From Gordonia sp. SL306 (GTDB lineage Bacteria; Actinomycetota; Actinomycetes; Mycobacteriales; Mycobacteriaceae), in NCBI RefSeq assembly GCF_026625785.1, contig NZ_CP113063.1, forward strand, positions 3,348,001 through 3,412,000: a stretch of DNA of 64,000 nucleotides. The letters run 5' to 3'. The notes beneath the pieces were generated by a model. The model worked only from the letters and a program-made list of their open reading frames with translations. It had not been told where the DNA came from and made no database searches. Below are positions 17,511 to 26,902 of this stretch, piece by piece. Position 1 is the stretch's first letter. Every line of letters starts with the position of its first letter. The position numbers and the translations under genes were made by a program.

Positions 17511-18725
17511 TCAGACCTCGGCCTTCTCCGAGGACTCGGCGTTGCGGCCATCGGCCGCGGCTTCCTCCTCCTGGCGGCGCAGGTTCTCCTGGATCTCGAC
17601 GCCCCAGCTCTCGAGGGCCTTTTCCGTGTCGATCTCGTATTCGAAGCGCTCGGACATCTCCTCGGTGACGTCGGCCTTGTCGACATAGAACTGCTCGTAC
17701 CAGCGACGGAGTTGATAGACGGGACCGTCTTCTTCGACCAGGAGCGGGTTGTCGATGCGGGTCTTGTTCTTCCAGATCTCGACGTCCTGGAGGAAGCCGA
17801 CCTCGACACCCGCCGAGATCTTCGTGGCCATCTTCGAAGCTTGCTCGGCGGTGAGGCCATCCGGGACCTTCGCCATCACTCCGTACATGAGAACGAACGA
17901 GTTCTCGTCGATCGGGTAGTGGCAGTTGGTCAAGATGGTCTCCACCGCGTATCCGCCGTAGTACTGGACCATCGGATTGAGCATGTAGGAGGGGCCGTAG
18001 TACGCGGCGATGGACTCCAGGCGGCTGTCGCCGTAGTTGGTGCCCAGCGAGATGTCGGGTCGCCCGTGCGAGTTCATGTACTGCGCGGCGATCTCACCCT
18101 CGAAGACGTTCTTGAAGTAGTCCGGAAGGGCGAAGTGCACGTAGTAGAAATGCGCCATGTCGACGACGTTGTCGATGATCTCGCGGCAGTTGGAGCCCTC
18201 GATCACGATCCGGTTCCAGGTCCACGCGGTCCATTCTTCGGAGCCGACCTCCTCGAGGTCCGGGATGATGCAGTCCTCGGGAGGCGGGTTGCCCTCCGGA
18301 TCGTTGTAGACGAATATCTGTCCGTTGCGCGTCATCGTCGGCCACGCCCGGGTCTTGGCGAGCTTCGGGTTGCGCTTGGCGTAGGGCACGGTGGCGCACC
18401 GGCCGTTGCCCTTCCACTGCCAGCCGTGGAACGGGCACGCGACGTTGCCGTTCTTGACGCTGCCCTGACTGAGGTCGCCGCCCATGTGCCGACAGTACGC
18501 GTCGAGAACGTTGACATTGCCGTCCTCGTCGGCCCAGACGACCAGCTTGGTCCCGAAGATCTGCACCGAGTGCGGCTTGCCGTCGGTGTACTCCGACACC
18601 AGGCCCAGGCAGTGCCAGCCGCGTGCGAATCGCGTGGGTGGTGCGCCCGTGTCGATCTCCCGGACGTCGACATCGTCACCGGCGGGGGCTGTGGCGCCGG
18701 CCTTCGTGTCGGGTGTCGCAGACAT
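17511..18725 (-). CDS. kshA: 3-ketosteroid-9-alpha-monooxygenase, oxygenase subunit KshA
   Basis: 404-aa Rieske oxygenase that 9-alpha-hydroxylates androstadienedione-type 3-ketosteroids, which opens ring B. Rieske ligands are C78-R-H80 and C97-x2-H100 (YCRHMGGDLSQG, CPFHGW). Mononuclear iron ligands fall in the NVVDMAHFYYVHF segment (His192, His197). Opening RFARGWHCLGL and the segment SYMLNPMVQYYGGY are characteristic of KshA. ATG at 18725 with AGGAG about 8 bases upstream. The reductase partner KshB is not in the window. Divergent from hsaA across 238 bp containing a KstR-like box 64 bp upstream. Confidence 0.95.
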   Translation of the reverse strand: MSATPDTKAGATAPAGDDVDVREIDTGAPPTRFARGWHCLGLVSEYTDGKPHSVQIFGTKLVVWADEDGNVNVLDAYCRHMGGDLSQGSVKNGNVACPFHGWQWKGNGRCATVPYAKRNPKLAKTRAWPTMTRNGQIFVYNDPEGNPPPEDCIIPDLEEVGSEEWTAWTWNRIVIEGSNCREIIDNVVDMAHFYYVHFALPDYFKNVFEGEIAAQYMNSHGRPDISLGTNYGDSRLESIAAYYGPSYMLNPMVQYYGGYAVETILTNCHYPIDENSFVLMYGVMAKVPDGLTAEQASKMATKISAGVEVGFLQDVEIWKNKTRIDNPLLVEEDGPVYQLRRWYEQFYVDKADVTEEMSERFEYEIDTEKALESWGVEIQENLRRQEEEAAADGRNAESSEKAEV

Positions 18726-18789
18726 CCATTACTCCTGTCATCTGACGCGTGACTCGCCCGTTCGGTGCGAATCGGCTCACTGCCAATAC

Positions 18790-18803
18790 TAGAACATGTT
18801 ACA
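18790..18803. promoter_or_regulatory. KstR-like operator (kshA side)
   Basis: TAGAACATGTTACA fits the KstR consensus TnnAACnnGTTnnA at every fixed position. It lies 64 bp upstream of kshA. KstR is the TetR-type repressor of upper sterol catabolism in Mycobacteriales. Confidence 0.75.
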
Positions 18804-18881
18804 AAAATGGGGAACGAATCGCCCATCGAGGTGTAGATCGGGGCAGGAAATGGGCACAAAGGCCCAGTGCTCGACATAAAT

Positions 18882-18895
18882 GAGAACGTGTTCTA
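18882..18895. promoter_or_regulatory. KstR-like operator (hsaA side)
   Basis: GAGAACGTGTTCTA matches TnnAACnnGTTnnA except for the first base (G for T) and contains the symmetrical core AGAACGTGTTCT. It lies 68 bp upstream of hsaA, mirroring the box upstream of kshA. Confidence 0.72.
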
Positions 18896-18963
18896 ATCTC
18901 AAACACGAACGAGAACCAGGGGCGACCTCGACGGTCGTCGAGCAACGAGTAGGAGCAGGCGAC

Positions 18964-20148
18964 ATGCCTAGTCAGCGGAGCGAAGCGGCCGAGCAGGTCC
19001 TGGAGAAGATCAACGCGCTGCTTCCCGAGATCGAACAACGGGCTCAGCAGACCGAAGACCTGCGTCGAATCCCGGACGAGACCGTCTCCAGCCTCGAAGG
19101 CGCAGGTTTCTTCAAGCTGATGCAGCCGGAGCAATGGGGTGGATACCAGGTCGACCCGGTCACGTTCTACGAGGCCGTCCGCCGGATCTCCACCGCCTGC
19201 GGCTCGACGGGCTGGGTGTCTGGCATCATCGGCATCCACAACTGGCACCTCGCGCTGTTCACCCAGCAGGCCCAGGAGGATGTCTGGGGCAAGGACACCT
19301 CGGTTCGCATCTCCTCGTCGTACGCCCCGATGGGCATGGGCGAGGTCGTCGACGGCGGATACAAGGTCAACGGCAACTGGGCGTTCTCGTCGGGATGTGA
19401 GATCGCCGATTGGGTCTTCGTGGGCGGTCCGGTCATCAAGAACGGGAAACCGGTGGACTTCGTGTCCTACCTGCTCCCGCGCGAGGACTACAACATCAAG
19501 GACGTCTGGCATGTGGTGGGGCTCAAGGGCACCGGCTCCAACACGATCGAGGTCAAGGATGCGTTCGTGCCGACGCATCGCGTGCTGAGCATGCGCACCA
19601 TGGCCACCTACCAGAGCCCGGGCCTCGAGCGGAACACCGCGCCGGTGTACAAGATGCCCTGGGGGACAATCCATCCGAGCACCATCTCGACCCCGATCGT
19701 CGGCATGGCCTACGGCGCCTACCAGGCGCATGTCGAGCATCAGGGCAAGCGTGTGCGCGCGGCATATGCCGGGGAGAAGAGCAAGGACGATCCGTTCGCC
19801 AAGGTGCGGATCGCCGGCGCGGCAAGCGACATCGACGCCGCGTGGCGTCAGCTCACGGGCAACCTGCAGGACGAGTACGACCTGATCCTCGCGGGTGAGG
19901 AGCCGCCGATGGAGCTGCGACTCGCGGCGCGCCGCGATCAGGTGCGGGCCACCGCCCGTGCGGTTGCCGCGATCGACACGCTCTTCGAGAACTCGGGCGG
20001 TGGCGCACTCAACCTGGATTCGCCGATCCAGCGGTTCTGGCGTGATGCCCACGGCGGACGTGTGCACGCGGCCAACGATCCCGAGCGCGCCTACGTCGCC
20101 TTCGGCAACGGCGAGTTCGGCATCCCCATCGGCGACAGCATGGTCTGA
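18964..20148 (+). CDS. hsaA: Flavin-dependent 3-HSA monooxygenase, oxygenase HsaA
   Basis: 394-aa acyl-CoA-dehydrogenase-fold hydroxylase, the same length as I recall for M. tuberculosis HsaA. It converts the phenolic secosteroid 3-HSA to the catechol 3,4-DHSA using reduced flavin from HsaB. ATG at 18964 with TAGGAGCAGG upstream. Recognisable stretches: GFFKLMQPEQWGGYQVDP near the start, GWVSGIIGIHNWH, and the C-terminal IQRFWRDAHGGRVHAAND, which carries the HsaA/HpaH-type active-site His region. Heads an operon with hsaC, hsaB and downstream genes. An upstream in-frame extension to 18880 was rejected because it runs through the KstR-like box. Confidence 0.95.
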   Translation: MPSQRSEAAEQVLEKINALLPEIEQRAQQTEDLRRIPDETVSSLEGAGFFKLMQPEQWGGYQVDPVTFYEAVRRISTACGSTGWVSGIIGIHNWHLALFTQQAQEDVWGKDTSVRISSSYAPMGMGEVVDGGYKVNGNWAFSSGCEIADWVFVGGPVIKNGKPVDFVSYLLPREDYNIKDVWHVVGLKGTGSNTIEVKDAFVPTHRVLSMRTMATYQSPGLERNTAPVYKMPWGTIHPSTISTPIVGMAYGAYQAHVEHQGKRVRAAYAGEKSKDDPFAKVRIAGAASDIDAAWRQLTGNLQDEYDLILAGEEPPMELRLAARRDQVRATARAVAAIDTLFENSGGGALNLDSPIQRFWRDAHGGRVHAANDPERAYVAFGNGEFGIPIGDSMV

Positions 20149-21129
<981 letters not shown>

Positions 21130-21130
21130 G

Positions 21131-21703
21131 ATGACACACACACCGTACGGCTCGGCGGACTTCGACTCGAGGCAGTTCCGGACTGCGATGGGGCAGTTCT
21201 GTACGGGCGTCACCGTCATCACCACGACCGGTGAAGACGGGGCGCCGGTCGGATTCGCCTGCCAGTCCTTCGCCGCCCTGTCCCTGGACCCTCCGCTCGT
21301 GATCTTCTGCCCGATGAAGACCTCGCGGAGCTGGAAGGTCATCGAGCAGACCGGCAAGTTCTGTGTCAACGTGCTGTCCAACCGCCAGCAGGACGTCAGC
21401 GCCGCGTTCGGAGCCCCGGGTGACGACAAGTTCCGCACCATCACCTGGGACCCGTCGCCGGCTGGACTGCCGGTGATCCGGCATGCCCTGACGTGGGTGG
21501 AGTGTGACGTCGAGCGGGTCACCGATGGCGGGGATCATCACATCGTCATCGGTCGTGCACTGACCTTGGGTGATGTGTTGCAGGACAAGCCGTTGCTGTT
21601 CTACCGCGGCGGATACCTGTCCACCGAGCATCCGCGGGTGACGCCCGCACAGGCCGAACTGGAGAATTTCCTCACCTGGACCGGAGGCGACACCTGGCTA
21701 TGA
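21131..21703 (+). CDS. hsaB: Flavin reductase HsaB
   Basis: 190-aa flavin:NAD(P)H reductase supplying reduced flavin to HsaA. ATG at 21131, directly after the hsaC stop; an in-frame ATG at 21101 inside hsaC was rejected. Flavin-reductase-domain stretches are FRTAMGQFCTGVTVITT, GFACQSFAALSLDPPLVIF and FCVNVLSNRQQDVSAAFG. The C-terminal PLLFYRGGYL is typical of HpaC-like reductases. ATGA overlap with the next gene implies coupling. Confidence 0.94.
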   Translation: MTHTPYGSADFDSRQFRTAMGQFCTGVTVITTTGEDGAPVGFACQSFAALSLDPPLVIFCPMKTSRSWKVIEQTGKFCVNVLSNRQQDVSAAFGAPGDDKFRTITWDPSPAGLPVIRHALTWVECDVERVTDGGDHHIVIGRALTLGDVLQDKPLLFYRGGYLSTEHPRVTPAQAELENFLTWTGGDTWL

Positions 21704-22917
21704 GCTCACCGACGAGCGAATCAACCGACACGGGGATCGTGCGTCCCGTCGATGTCACGCGGCCACTGACCGATGCGATCGCCGAGGCGGAGAGGTTGAT
21801 CGCCTCCGCCGAGTTCGTGGAGAGCGAGCAGGATCTCGCCGAGGGGTACGACTACCTCGGTGGGAGTATCGCCGCGATCGTGCAGTTGGTCCGGACCCGG
21901 CAGAAGAGCCACCCGAACTTCATCACGTCGACCGGACCGACGACGAAGATGGGCCTCGACAACCCGGACACGCTGTACTACCACGCCGACGTGGAGGCCG
22001 ACGGCACTTATGTGGTCCGCGGACACCGTGGCAGCACAGTCGATCTGAGCTTCCAGGTGCTCGCAGGCGATTACACGGCGTCGAACGTCCCCGGCGGTGA
22101 TGATGCGTTCGACGATCGCCGAATCCCGATCGATGCGGACGGCAACTTCGAGATCACCTTCGGCCCGCCGATCGACGATCAGCGTGACGACTACTTCGTG
22201 TTGGCGGAGGGTGCCTCGATGCTGGCGGTCCGTGAGGTGTACGGCGACTGGTCGCAGAGGAAGGGATCCATCTCCATCGAACGGTCCGACACCGTCGGAA
22301 CCGCGCCGGAGGAACCGGATCTCGCCCGCGTGACGCGCCGATACGCAACGGCGGGCAAGATGCTCACATCGCGGATCAACACCTGGTTCAACTTTCCGAA
22401 GTGGTTCTACCTGGACGAGCCGGTCAACACCTTCACGGCGCCTCGGCTCACTCCTGGCGGGCTGGCGACCCAGTCGTCGTCGGTCGGGCATTTCCGCCTG
22501 GCCGACAACGAGGCGATGATGATCACCGTGCCGAAGTCGGATGTGCCGTACCAGGGTTTCCAACTGGGCAGCATGTGGTACATCTCGCTCGATTATGTGA
22601 ATCACCAGACCAGCCTCAATTCAGCGCAGGCGCAGGTCGATCCGGACGGCATGATCAGGATGGTCGTGTCGCGGCGGAATCCGGGCGTCGCCAATTGGAT
22701 CGAGACCACCGGACGTACCACCGGGATCATGCAGTTCCGCTGGCAGCGCACCGATCACCCGGTACCGTCAGAAGGCGGACCGACGGCACAGGTGATCGAC
22801 ATCGACGATGTCGAGGCGCATCTGCCGTACTGGTCGGACAATGTCATCGACGGGGCCGGATGGGCCGAACGAATCGCGGCGCGCCAGCGTGCTTTTGCCG
22901 AAAGGATGTTGGGATGA
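21700..22917 (+). CDS. DUF1214-type protein of the steroid operon
   Basis: 405-aa protein, ATG at 21700 overlapping hsaB by 4 bp. No signal peptide or membrane helix. The first 80 residues are helical (LTDAIAEAERLIASAEFVES). The segment TKMGLDNPDTLYYHADVEADGTYVVRG is typical of DUF1254/DUF1214 proteins, followed by beta-rich sequence and the C-terminal [20 protein letters not shown]. Such proteins recur beside steroid and sulfotransferase genes in mycolic actinobacteria, but I know of no proven function. Position between hsaB and an SDR suggests a role in steroid side chain or ring processing. Confidence 0.78.
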   Translation: MSSPTSESTDTGIVRPVDVTRPLTDAIAEAERLIASAEFVESEQDLAEGYDYLGGSIAAIVQLVRTRQKSHPNFITSTGPTTKMGLDNPDTLYYHADVEADGTYVVRGHRGSTVDLSFQVLAGDYTASNVPGGDDAFDDRRIPIDADGNFEITFGPPIDDQRDDYFVLAEGASMLAVREVYGDWSQRKGSISIERSDTVGTAPEEPDLARVTRRYATAGKMLTSRINTWFNFPKWFYLDEPVNTFTAPRLTPGGLATQSSSVGHFRLADNEAMMITVPKSDVPYQGFQLGSMWYISLDYVNHQTSLNSAQAQVDPDGMIRMVVSRRNPGVANWIETTGRTTGIMQFRWQRTDHPVPSEGGPTAQVIDIDDVEAHLPYWSDNVIDGAGWAERIAARQRAFAERMLG

Positions 22918-23711
22918 CGTCATCGGTCTCCGGAGGACTGCTCGCCGACAAGGTGGTCGTGGTGTCGGGGGTGGGGCCGGGTCTGGGTAGATCGATCTGT
23001 CTGCGCGCCGCGGCCGCGGGCGCGAAGGTCGTGCTGGCCGCGCGTACCGAGTCTCGCCTGAAAGAGGTCGCCGCCGAGGTCGATGATGCCGGCGGCACGT
23101 CGTTCGTGGTGCCGACCGACATCACCGACGACGATGCGGTGAACGGACTGGTGGCGGCGACGATCGGCGAGTTCGGTCGGGTGGATGTGGTGGTGAACAA
23201 CGCGTTCGCACTGCCCTCGATGAAGCCGTTGGCGCGCACCGACTTCGATCACATCACCGCGAGTCTCGATCTCACCGTCCTGGGTACGCTCCGGGTGATC
23301 AAGGCCTTCACCGATTCGCTCGCCGAGACCGACGGAGCCTTCGTCAACATCAACTCGATGGTCATCCGGCACTCCGAACCGCGTTACGGAAGCTACAAGC
23401 TGGCCAAGTCGGCGATGCTCGCGATGTCGCAGACACTCGCGACCGAGTTGGGCGACAAGGGTATCCGGATCAATACCGTGGCGCCCGGATACATCTGGGA
23501 CGATCAGTTGAAGTGGTACTTCGGCGAGGTGGCGAAGAAGTACGGGATCACCCAGGAGCAGGTCTACGAACAGACCGCGAGCAAATCGGATCTCAAGAGA
23601 TTGCCCGAGCCGGATGAGATCGCCGAGGCGGTGGTGTTCCTGGCATCACCGATGGCCAGCGCGATCACCGGCCACACCCTCGACGTCAACTGCGGTGAAT
23701 ACCATGACTAG
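22914..23711 (+). CDS. Short-chain dehydrogenase/reductase (steroid operon)
   Basis: 265-aa classical SDR, ATG at 22914 (ATGA overlap). Nucleotide motif GVGPGLGR (19-26) replaces the usual TGxxxGxG with a Gly-Pro variant. Catalytic residues: Ser148 (NSMVIRHS region), Tyr161 and Lys165 (YKLAK). NNAFALPS lies at the NNAG position. Probably oxidises or reduces a hydroxysteroid or a CoA intermediate, judged only by context. A 400-residue upstream open frame was rejected because it covers the previous gene. Confidence 0.88.
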   Translation: MTSSVSGGLLADKVVVVSGVGPGLGRSICLRAAAAGAKVVLAARTESRLKEVAAEVDDAGGTSFVVPTDITDDDAVNGLVAATIGEFGRVDVVVNNAFALPSMKPLARTDFDHITASLDLTVLGTLRVIKAFTDSLAETDGAFVNINSMVIRHSEPRYGSYKLAKSAMLAMSQTLATELGDKGIRINTVAPGYIWDDQLKWYFGEVAKKYGITQEQVYEQTASKSDLKRLPEPDEIAEAVVFLASPMASAITGHTLDVNCGEYHD

Positions 23712-24885
23712 TGCGGCTCGCGTGCCAGGCGCCGGGAGCGAAGCGAGCGGGCCGCGTCTGAATGTCGGCACGGCCACCGATCTGCACGAATCTGCCATGC
23801 GAGCAACGGGTCTCGACGACTTCGGTGATCAGGACGACTACCGCGAGGCGCTGGAGGTGCTGCTCGAGTCGTACGCACGGGACGCGGACCTCACCGAACT
23901 GGGCAGCAAGATGTTCCGCTTCTTCCTCAAGGGAGCGCTGATCGCCCGGCTGTTGTCCGAGTCGTCGTGGCAGGCCAATCCGTCTTACGTGGACGTGCCC
24001 GTCACGCGACCGATCTTCGTGACCGGGTTGCCGAGGACGGGCACCACGGCTCTGCACCGACTCCTCACCGCGGATCCCGCACACCAGGGATTGGAGATGT
24101 GGCTCGCGGAGTTCCCGCAGCCGCGTCCCCCGCGCGACACCTGGGCGTCGAACCCGGTGTATCAGCAGATCAACGCCGGACTCGAGAAACATCACGTGGC
24201 GAACCCCGAGTTCATGGGTCTGCACTACCTCGACGCCGGTGAGGTCGAGGAGTGCTGGCAACTGCTGCGACAGAACGTCATGTCGATCTCCTACGAGTCG
24301 CTGGCCTATCTGCCCACCTATTCCCGGTGGCTCGCGCAGCAGGACTGGACGCCCACGTATCAGCGGCACCGCCGGAATCTGCAGATGATCGGACTGAACG
24401 ATCCGGAGAAGCGCTGGGTCCTCAAGAATCCCAGCCACATGTTCGCACTCGACGCGCTGATGGCCGCCTATCCAGATGCGCTGGTGATCCAGACCCACCG
24501 GCCCCCGGAGACGATCATCGCGTCGATGTGCAGCCTGGCCGAGCATGCGACCCCGGGATGGTCGAACACCTTCGTCGGAGACAAGATCGGCGAGGCGCAG
24601 CTCGAACTCTGGTCGCGAGGGCTGCGCGAGTTCGAGGCCGCGCGCCGCAACCACGACCCGGCGCAGTTCCTCGACATCGATTTCACAGATCTGCGCAGCG
24701 ACCCGTTCGGCACCGTGGAGCGGGTGTACTCGGCGCTGGGTGCGGAGTACACCGCCGAGGCGCGCAGCGCGATGGAAGCCCTCGATGCCGAGAGCCAGTC
24801 GGGCGCACGTAAACCGCAGCACCAGTACAGTCTTGCCGACTATGGACTGACCGAAGGCGCCGTCGCGGAGGCTTTCGCCCGCTGA
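23704..24885 (+). CDS. PAPS-dependent sulfotransferase family protein
   Basis: 393-aa sulfotransferase-family enzyme, ATG at 23704 overlapping the SDR end by 8 bp. The PAPS 5'-phosphosulfate loop is TGLPRTGTTALHRLL (107-121). A second conserved region, KRWVLKNPSHMFALDALMAAYPDA, holds the 3'-phosphate-binding area. Mycobacteria have related genes next to kshA (Rv3529c region, from memory). The acceptor is unknown; a sterol or lipid is plausible from context. The donor PAPS can come from cysD-cysNC at 42571-45353. Last gene of the hsa operon. Confidence 0.85.
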   Translation: MTSAARVPGAGSEASGPRLNVGTATDLHESAMRATGLDDFGDQDDYREALEVLLESYARDADLTELGSKMFRFFLKGALIARLLSESSWQANPSYVDVPVTRPIFVTGLPRTGTTALHRLLTADPAHQGLEMWLAEFPQPRPPRDTWASNPVYQQINAGLEKHHVANPEFMGLHYLDAGEVEECWQLLRQNVMSISYESLAYLPTYSRWLAQQDWTPTYQRHRRNLQMIGLNDPEKRWVLKNPSHMFALDALMAAYPDALVIQTHRPPETIIASMCSLAEHATPGWSNTFVGDKIGEAQLELWSRGLREFEAARRNHDPAQFLDIDFTDLRSDPFGTVERVYSALGAEYTAEARSAMEALDAESQSGARKPQHQYSLADYGLTEGAVAEAFAR

Positions 24886-25142
24886 GCGGTCCCCTGAGGA
24901 GTAGTCGGTACCGATCGGTTCGCTACTCGCTCGATGACGAACTGCTGGATGACGAGTCGCCGGCCGACGATCCGCTCTCAGAACCGGACCCGGCCGGGCT
25001 GGTGGCTCGCCCCCGTGGCGCAGTGGCAGACCCCCTCGGCCGCTGACGACCTGGTCAAGGCCGCCGTGGCCGGTCGATAGCAGGAAACGTGGGATTCACC
25101 GCAACCGAGCACTCGACCGAGGGTCATCGTACTGTCTGGATC

Positions 25143-25787
25143 ATGGCCGACTACGAGTCTCGTCGCACCGAGGAGGGATTCCGGCGGCTGATCACGTTCG
25201 CGGATGCCGTGGTCGCGATCGCGCTGACCCTCCTTGTGCTGCCGCTTGCCGACATCCCGCGGGAGATCTCGGACGACACCACGGTCGGTGACGTCCTCTC
25301 CGAGTACCTGCCGGAGATCATCAGCTTCTTCGTCAGCTTCATCGTGATCTGGGTTCTGTGGCGCAATCATCACCGGATCATGGAGCATTTCCGGACCTAC
25401 GACCGGGTGCTGTTCGAACTCCACTTCGTCTGGTTGCTCACCATCGTGGTGCTCCCGTTCGTCACGGCCATGCTCGACAACGAGCACATCGAGCGTGCCA
25501 ACGCCGTCTACATGGGAGTGCTTGCCGTATCGATACTCTCGTTGATCTCCATGACCGCGTGGGGCGCCCGTCGCCGCGAGCTGCTGGAGCCGGGCGACGA
25601 CATCGAACTATGGCTCCGCCGGCGCTCGGGCGCCGTGACGTTCCTGCTGCTGGTGGTCGCCATGGTCATCGCGATCATCTATCCCGAGACGGATTCCTGG
25701 CCCCTGCTGCTGCTGGTTCTGTCGGGACCGTTGGAGAAGCTGCTGGCCCGGCTCCGCGGCCGCAGGGCGGAGAGTTCGCCGGGGTGA
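25143..25787 (+). CDS. TMEM175-family (DUF1211) cation channel-like protein
   Basis: 214-aa membrane protein; ATG at 25143 chosen because the family motif follows shortly (a start at 25089 adds 18 hydrophilic residues). The signature R-x3-F-S-D helix appears as RLITFADAVVAIALTLL, with Ala20 in place of Ser. About six hydrophobic segments follow, including SFFVSFIVIWVLWRNHH and FVWLLTIVVLPFV. Bacterial members form potassium-selective channels. The preceding 257 bp (24886-25142) hold no supportable gene. Confidence 0.8.
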   Translation: MADYESRRTEEGFRRLITFADAVVAIALTLLVLPLADIPREISDDTTVGDVLSEYLPEIISFFVSFIVIWVLWRNHHRIMEHFRTYDRVLFELHFVWLLTIVVLPFVTAMLDNEHIERANAVYMGVLAVSILSLISMTAWGARRRELLEPGDDIELWLRRRSGAVTFLLLVVAMVIAIIYPETDSWPLLLLVLSGPLEKLLARLRGRRAESSPG

Positions 25788-25817
25788 GACGCAGCGCGGT
25801 ACCGGGGCGTGGTGTCG

Positions 25818-26831
25818 TCAGCCGAGGGTCGACGCCCGGGCCACCAGCTCTGGCTGAAAGACGGGATTCGACGGCTGGTGTCGTTGCGGCGACTCGGTGG
25901 CCGCGGAGATCAGGAGCTCGACAGCGGTTGCGCCGATGAGGGAGGTCGGCTGCTGGACGGATGAGAGAGGGACAACCGCCGAACGCGCGAAATCGATGTC
26001 GTCGTAGCCGATCAGGGCGATGTCGTCGGGGACACGAACATCACCACCCAACATGGTGAAGGCCTGCAGGACGCCTATCGCGACGAGGTCGTTGGCACAG
26101 AACACGGCGTCGGGCCGGGCGGCAGGGCTCCTGCGCTGCAGCGCGTCCCCGACCTCGCGCCCTGCGAGCACGCTGAGTGCCGAGGTCTCCACCACCTCCA
26201 GGGATGCGCCGTCGACCTCGGCAACGGCCTGCTCGGCACCGCGTAGCCGATCGGCGACCTGGCGAAGTCCCGCCGGCCCGCCGACATAGGCGATCCGGCG
26301 GCGCCCGATCGAGCAGAGATGCGACACCGCAAGGCGACCCCCGGCGATATCGTCGACGGCCACGGAGTCGAAGGGGGTGCCATTGGCATCCCGGTCGACC
26401 AGGATGACCGGCGTGCCGCGCCTTCGGAGCAGGTCGAGGCGCCCCAGATCGTCACCGATGGGTGACACCAGCAGCCCGTACACCCGCTGCTCGTCGAAGG
26501 CGTCGATGTAGTCGTGCTCGCGTCGTTCGTCGTCGTCGGACGTTCCGAGCAGCACGGTCAGATCGTGTTCACCTGCACGGCGCTCGGCCGCGCGGGCGAT
26601 GTCGGTGAAGAACGGGTTGCCGACGTCGAGCACGACGAGGCCGACGCACCGGGAGCGGCCGGCCCGAAGCTGCCGAGCCGCATCGTTGCGGACGAACCCG
26701 AGCGCCTCGATCGCGGCCTGGACCCGGATCACCGTCGCCGGGGCCACCTTGTCGGGGGAGTTGAGCACGTTGGAGACGGTGCCGACCGAGACCGACGCCG
26801 CGGCCGCGACGTCGCGCATGCTCACTCCCAT
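25818..26831 (-). CDS. LacI-family transcriptional regulator
   Basis: 337-aa LacI/GalR regulator. The HTH is at the N-terminus (MRDVAAAASVSVGTVSNVLN, hinge-linked to QAAIEALGFVRNDAARQLRAGRS), then a periplasmic-binding-protein-like sugar domain (GLVVLDVGNPFFTDIARAAE ... IALIGYDDIDFARSAVVPLSSVQQP). ATG at 26831; ATG at 26819 has a better GGGAG site, so four fewer residues is possible. It is the only LacI protein here and a candidate for the LacI-type operators of the rhamnose operon (34596, 36514), although a transporter gene lies between. Confidence 0.9.
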   Translation of the reverse strand: MGVSMRDVAAAASVSVGTVSNVLNSPDKVAPATVIRVQAAIEALGFVRNDAARQLRAGRSRCVGLVVLDVGNPFFTDIARAAERRAGEHDLTVLLGTSDDDERREHDYIDAFDEQRVYGLLVSPIGDDLGRLDLLRRRGTPVILVDRDANGTPFDSVAVDDIAGGRLAVSHLCSIGRRRIAYVGGPAGLRQVADRLRGAEQAVAEVDGASLEVVETSALSVLAGREVGDALQRRSPAARPDAVFCANDLVAIGVLQAFTMLGGDVRVPDDIALIGYDDIDFARSAVVPLSSVQQPTSLIGATAVELLISAATESPQRHQPSNPVFQPELVARASTLG

Positions 26832-26850
26832 GGGCTCATCTCATCAGATC

Positions 26851-26875
26851 TCGGGCGCCTGAGTCGCGCGCCCGA
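26851..26875. promoter_or_regulatory. Inverted repeat in lacI/MFS divergent promoter
   Basis: TCGGGCGC-N9-GCGCCCGA, perfect 8-bp arms, in the 71-bp gap between the lacI-type and DHA2 transporter starts. It could be an operator for either gene. It is unlike the CG-centred LacI sites of the rhamnose operon. Confidence 0.4.
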
Positions 26876-26902
26876 CACGGTCGGAGGTGGTTCACTACAC
26901 AC

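Noticed and set aside
17400..18752. 450-codon open frame antisense to kshA
   Set aside because: It overlaps the well-supported kshA on the opposite strand and has no recognisable domain; such antisense frames are normal in GC-rich DNA.
24886..25142. Short plus-strand reading frame (about 24911-25045) with acidic sequence such as SLDDELLDDESPADDPLSEP
   Set aside because: It has codon-like composition but no usable start codon or ribosome site, and it is short. It might be a remnant, but there is not enough to call a gene or pseudogene.
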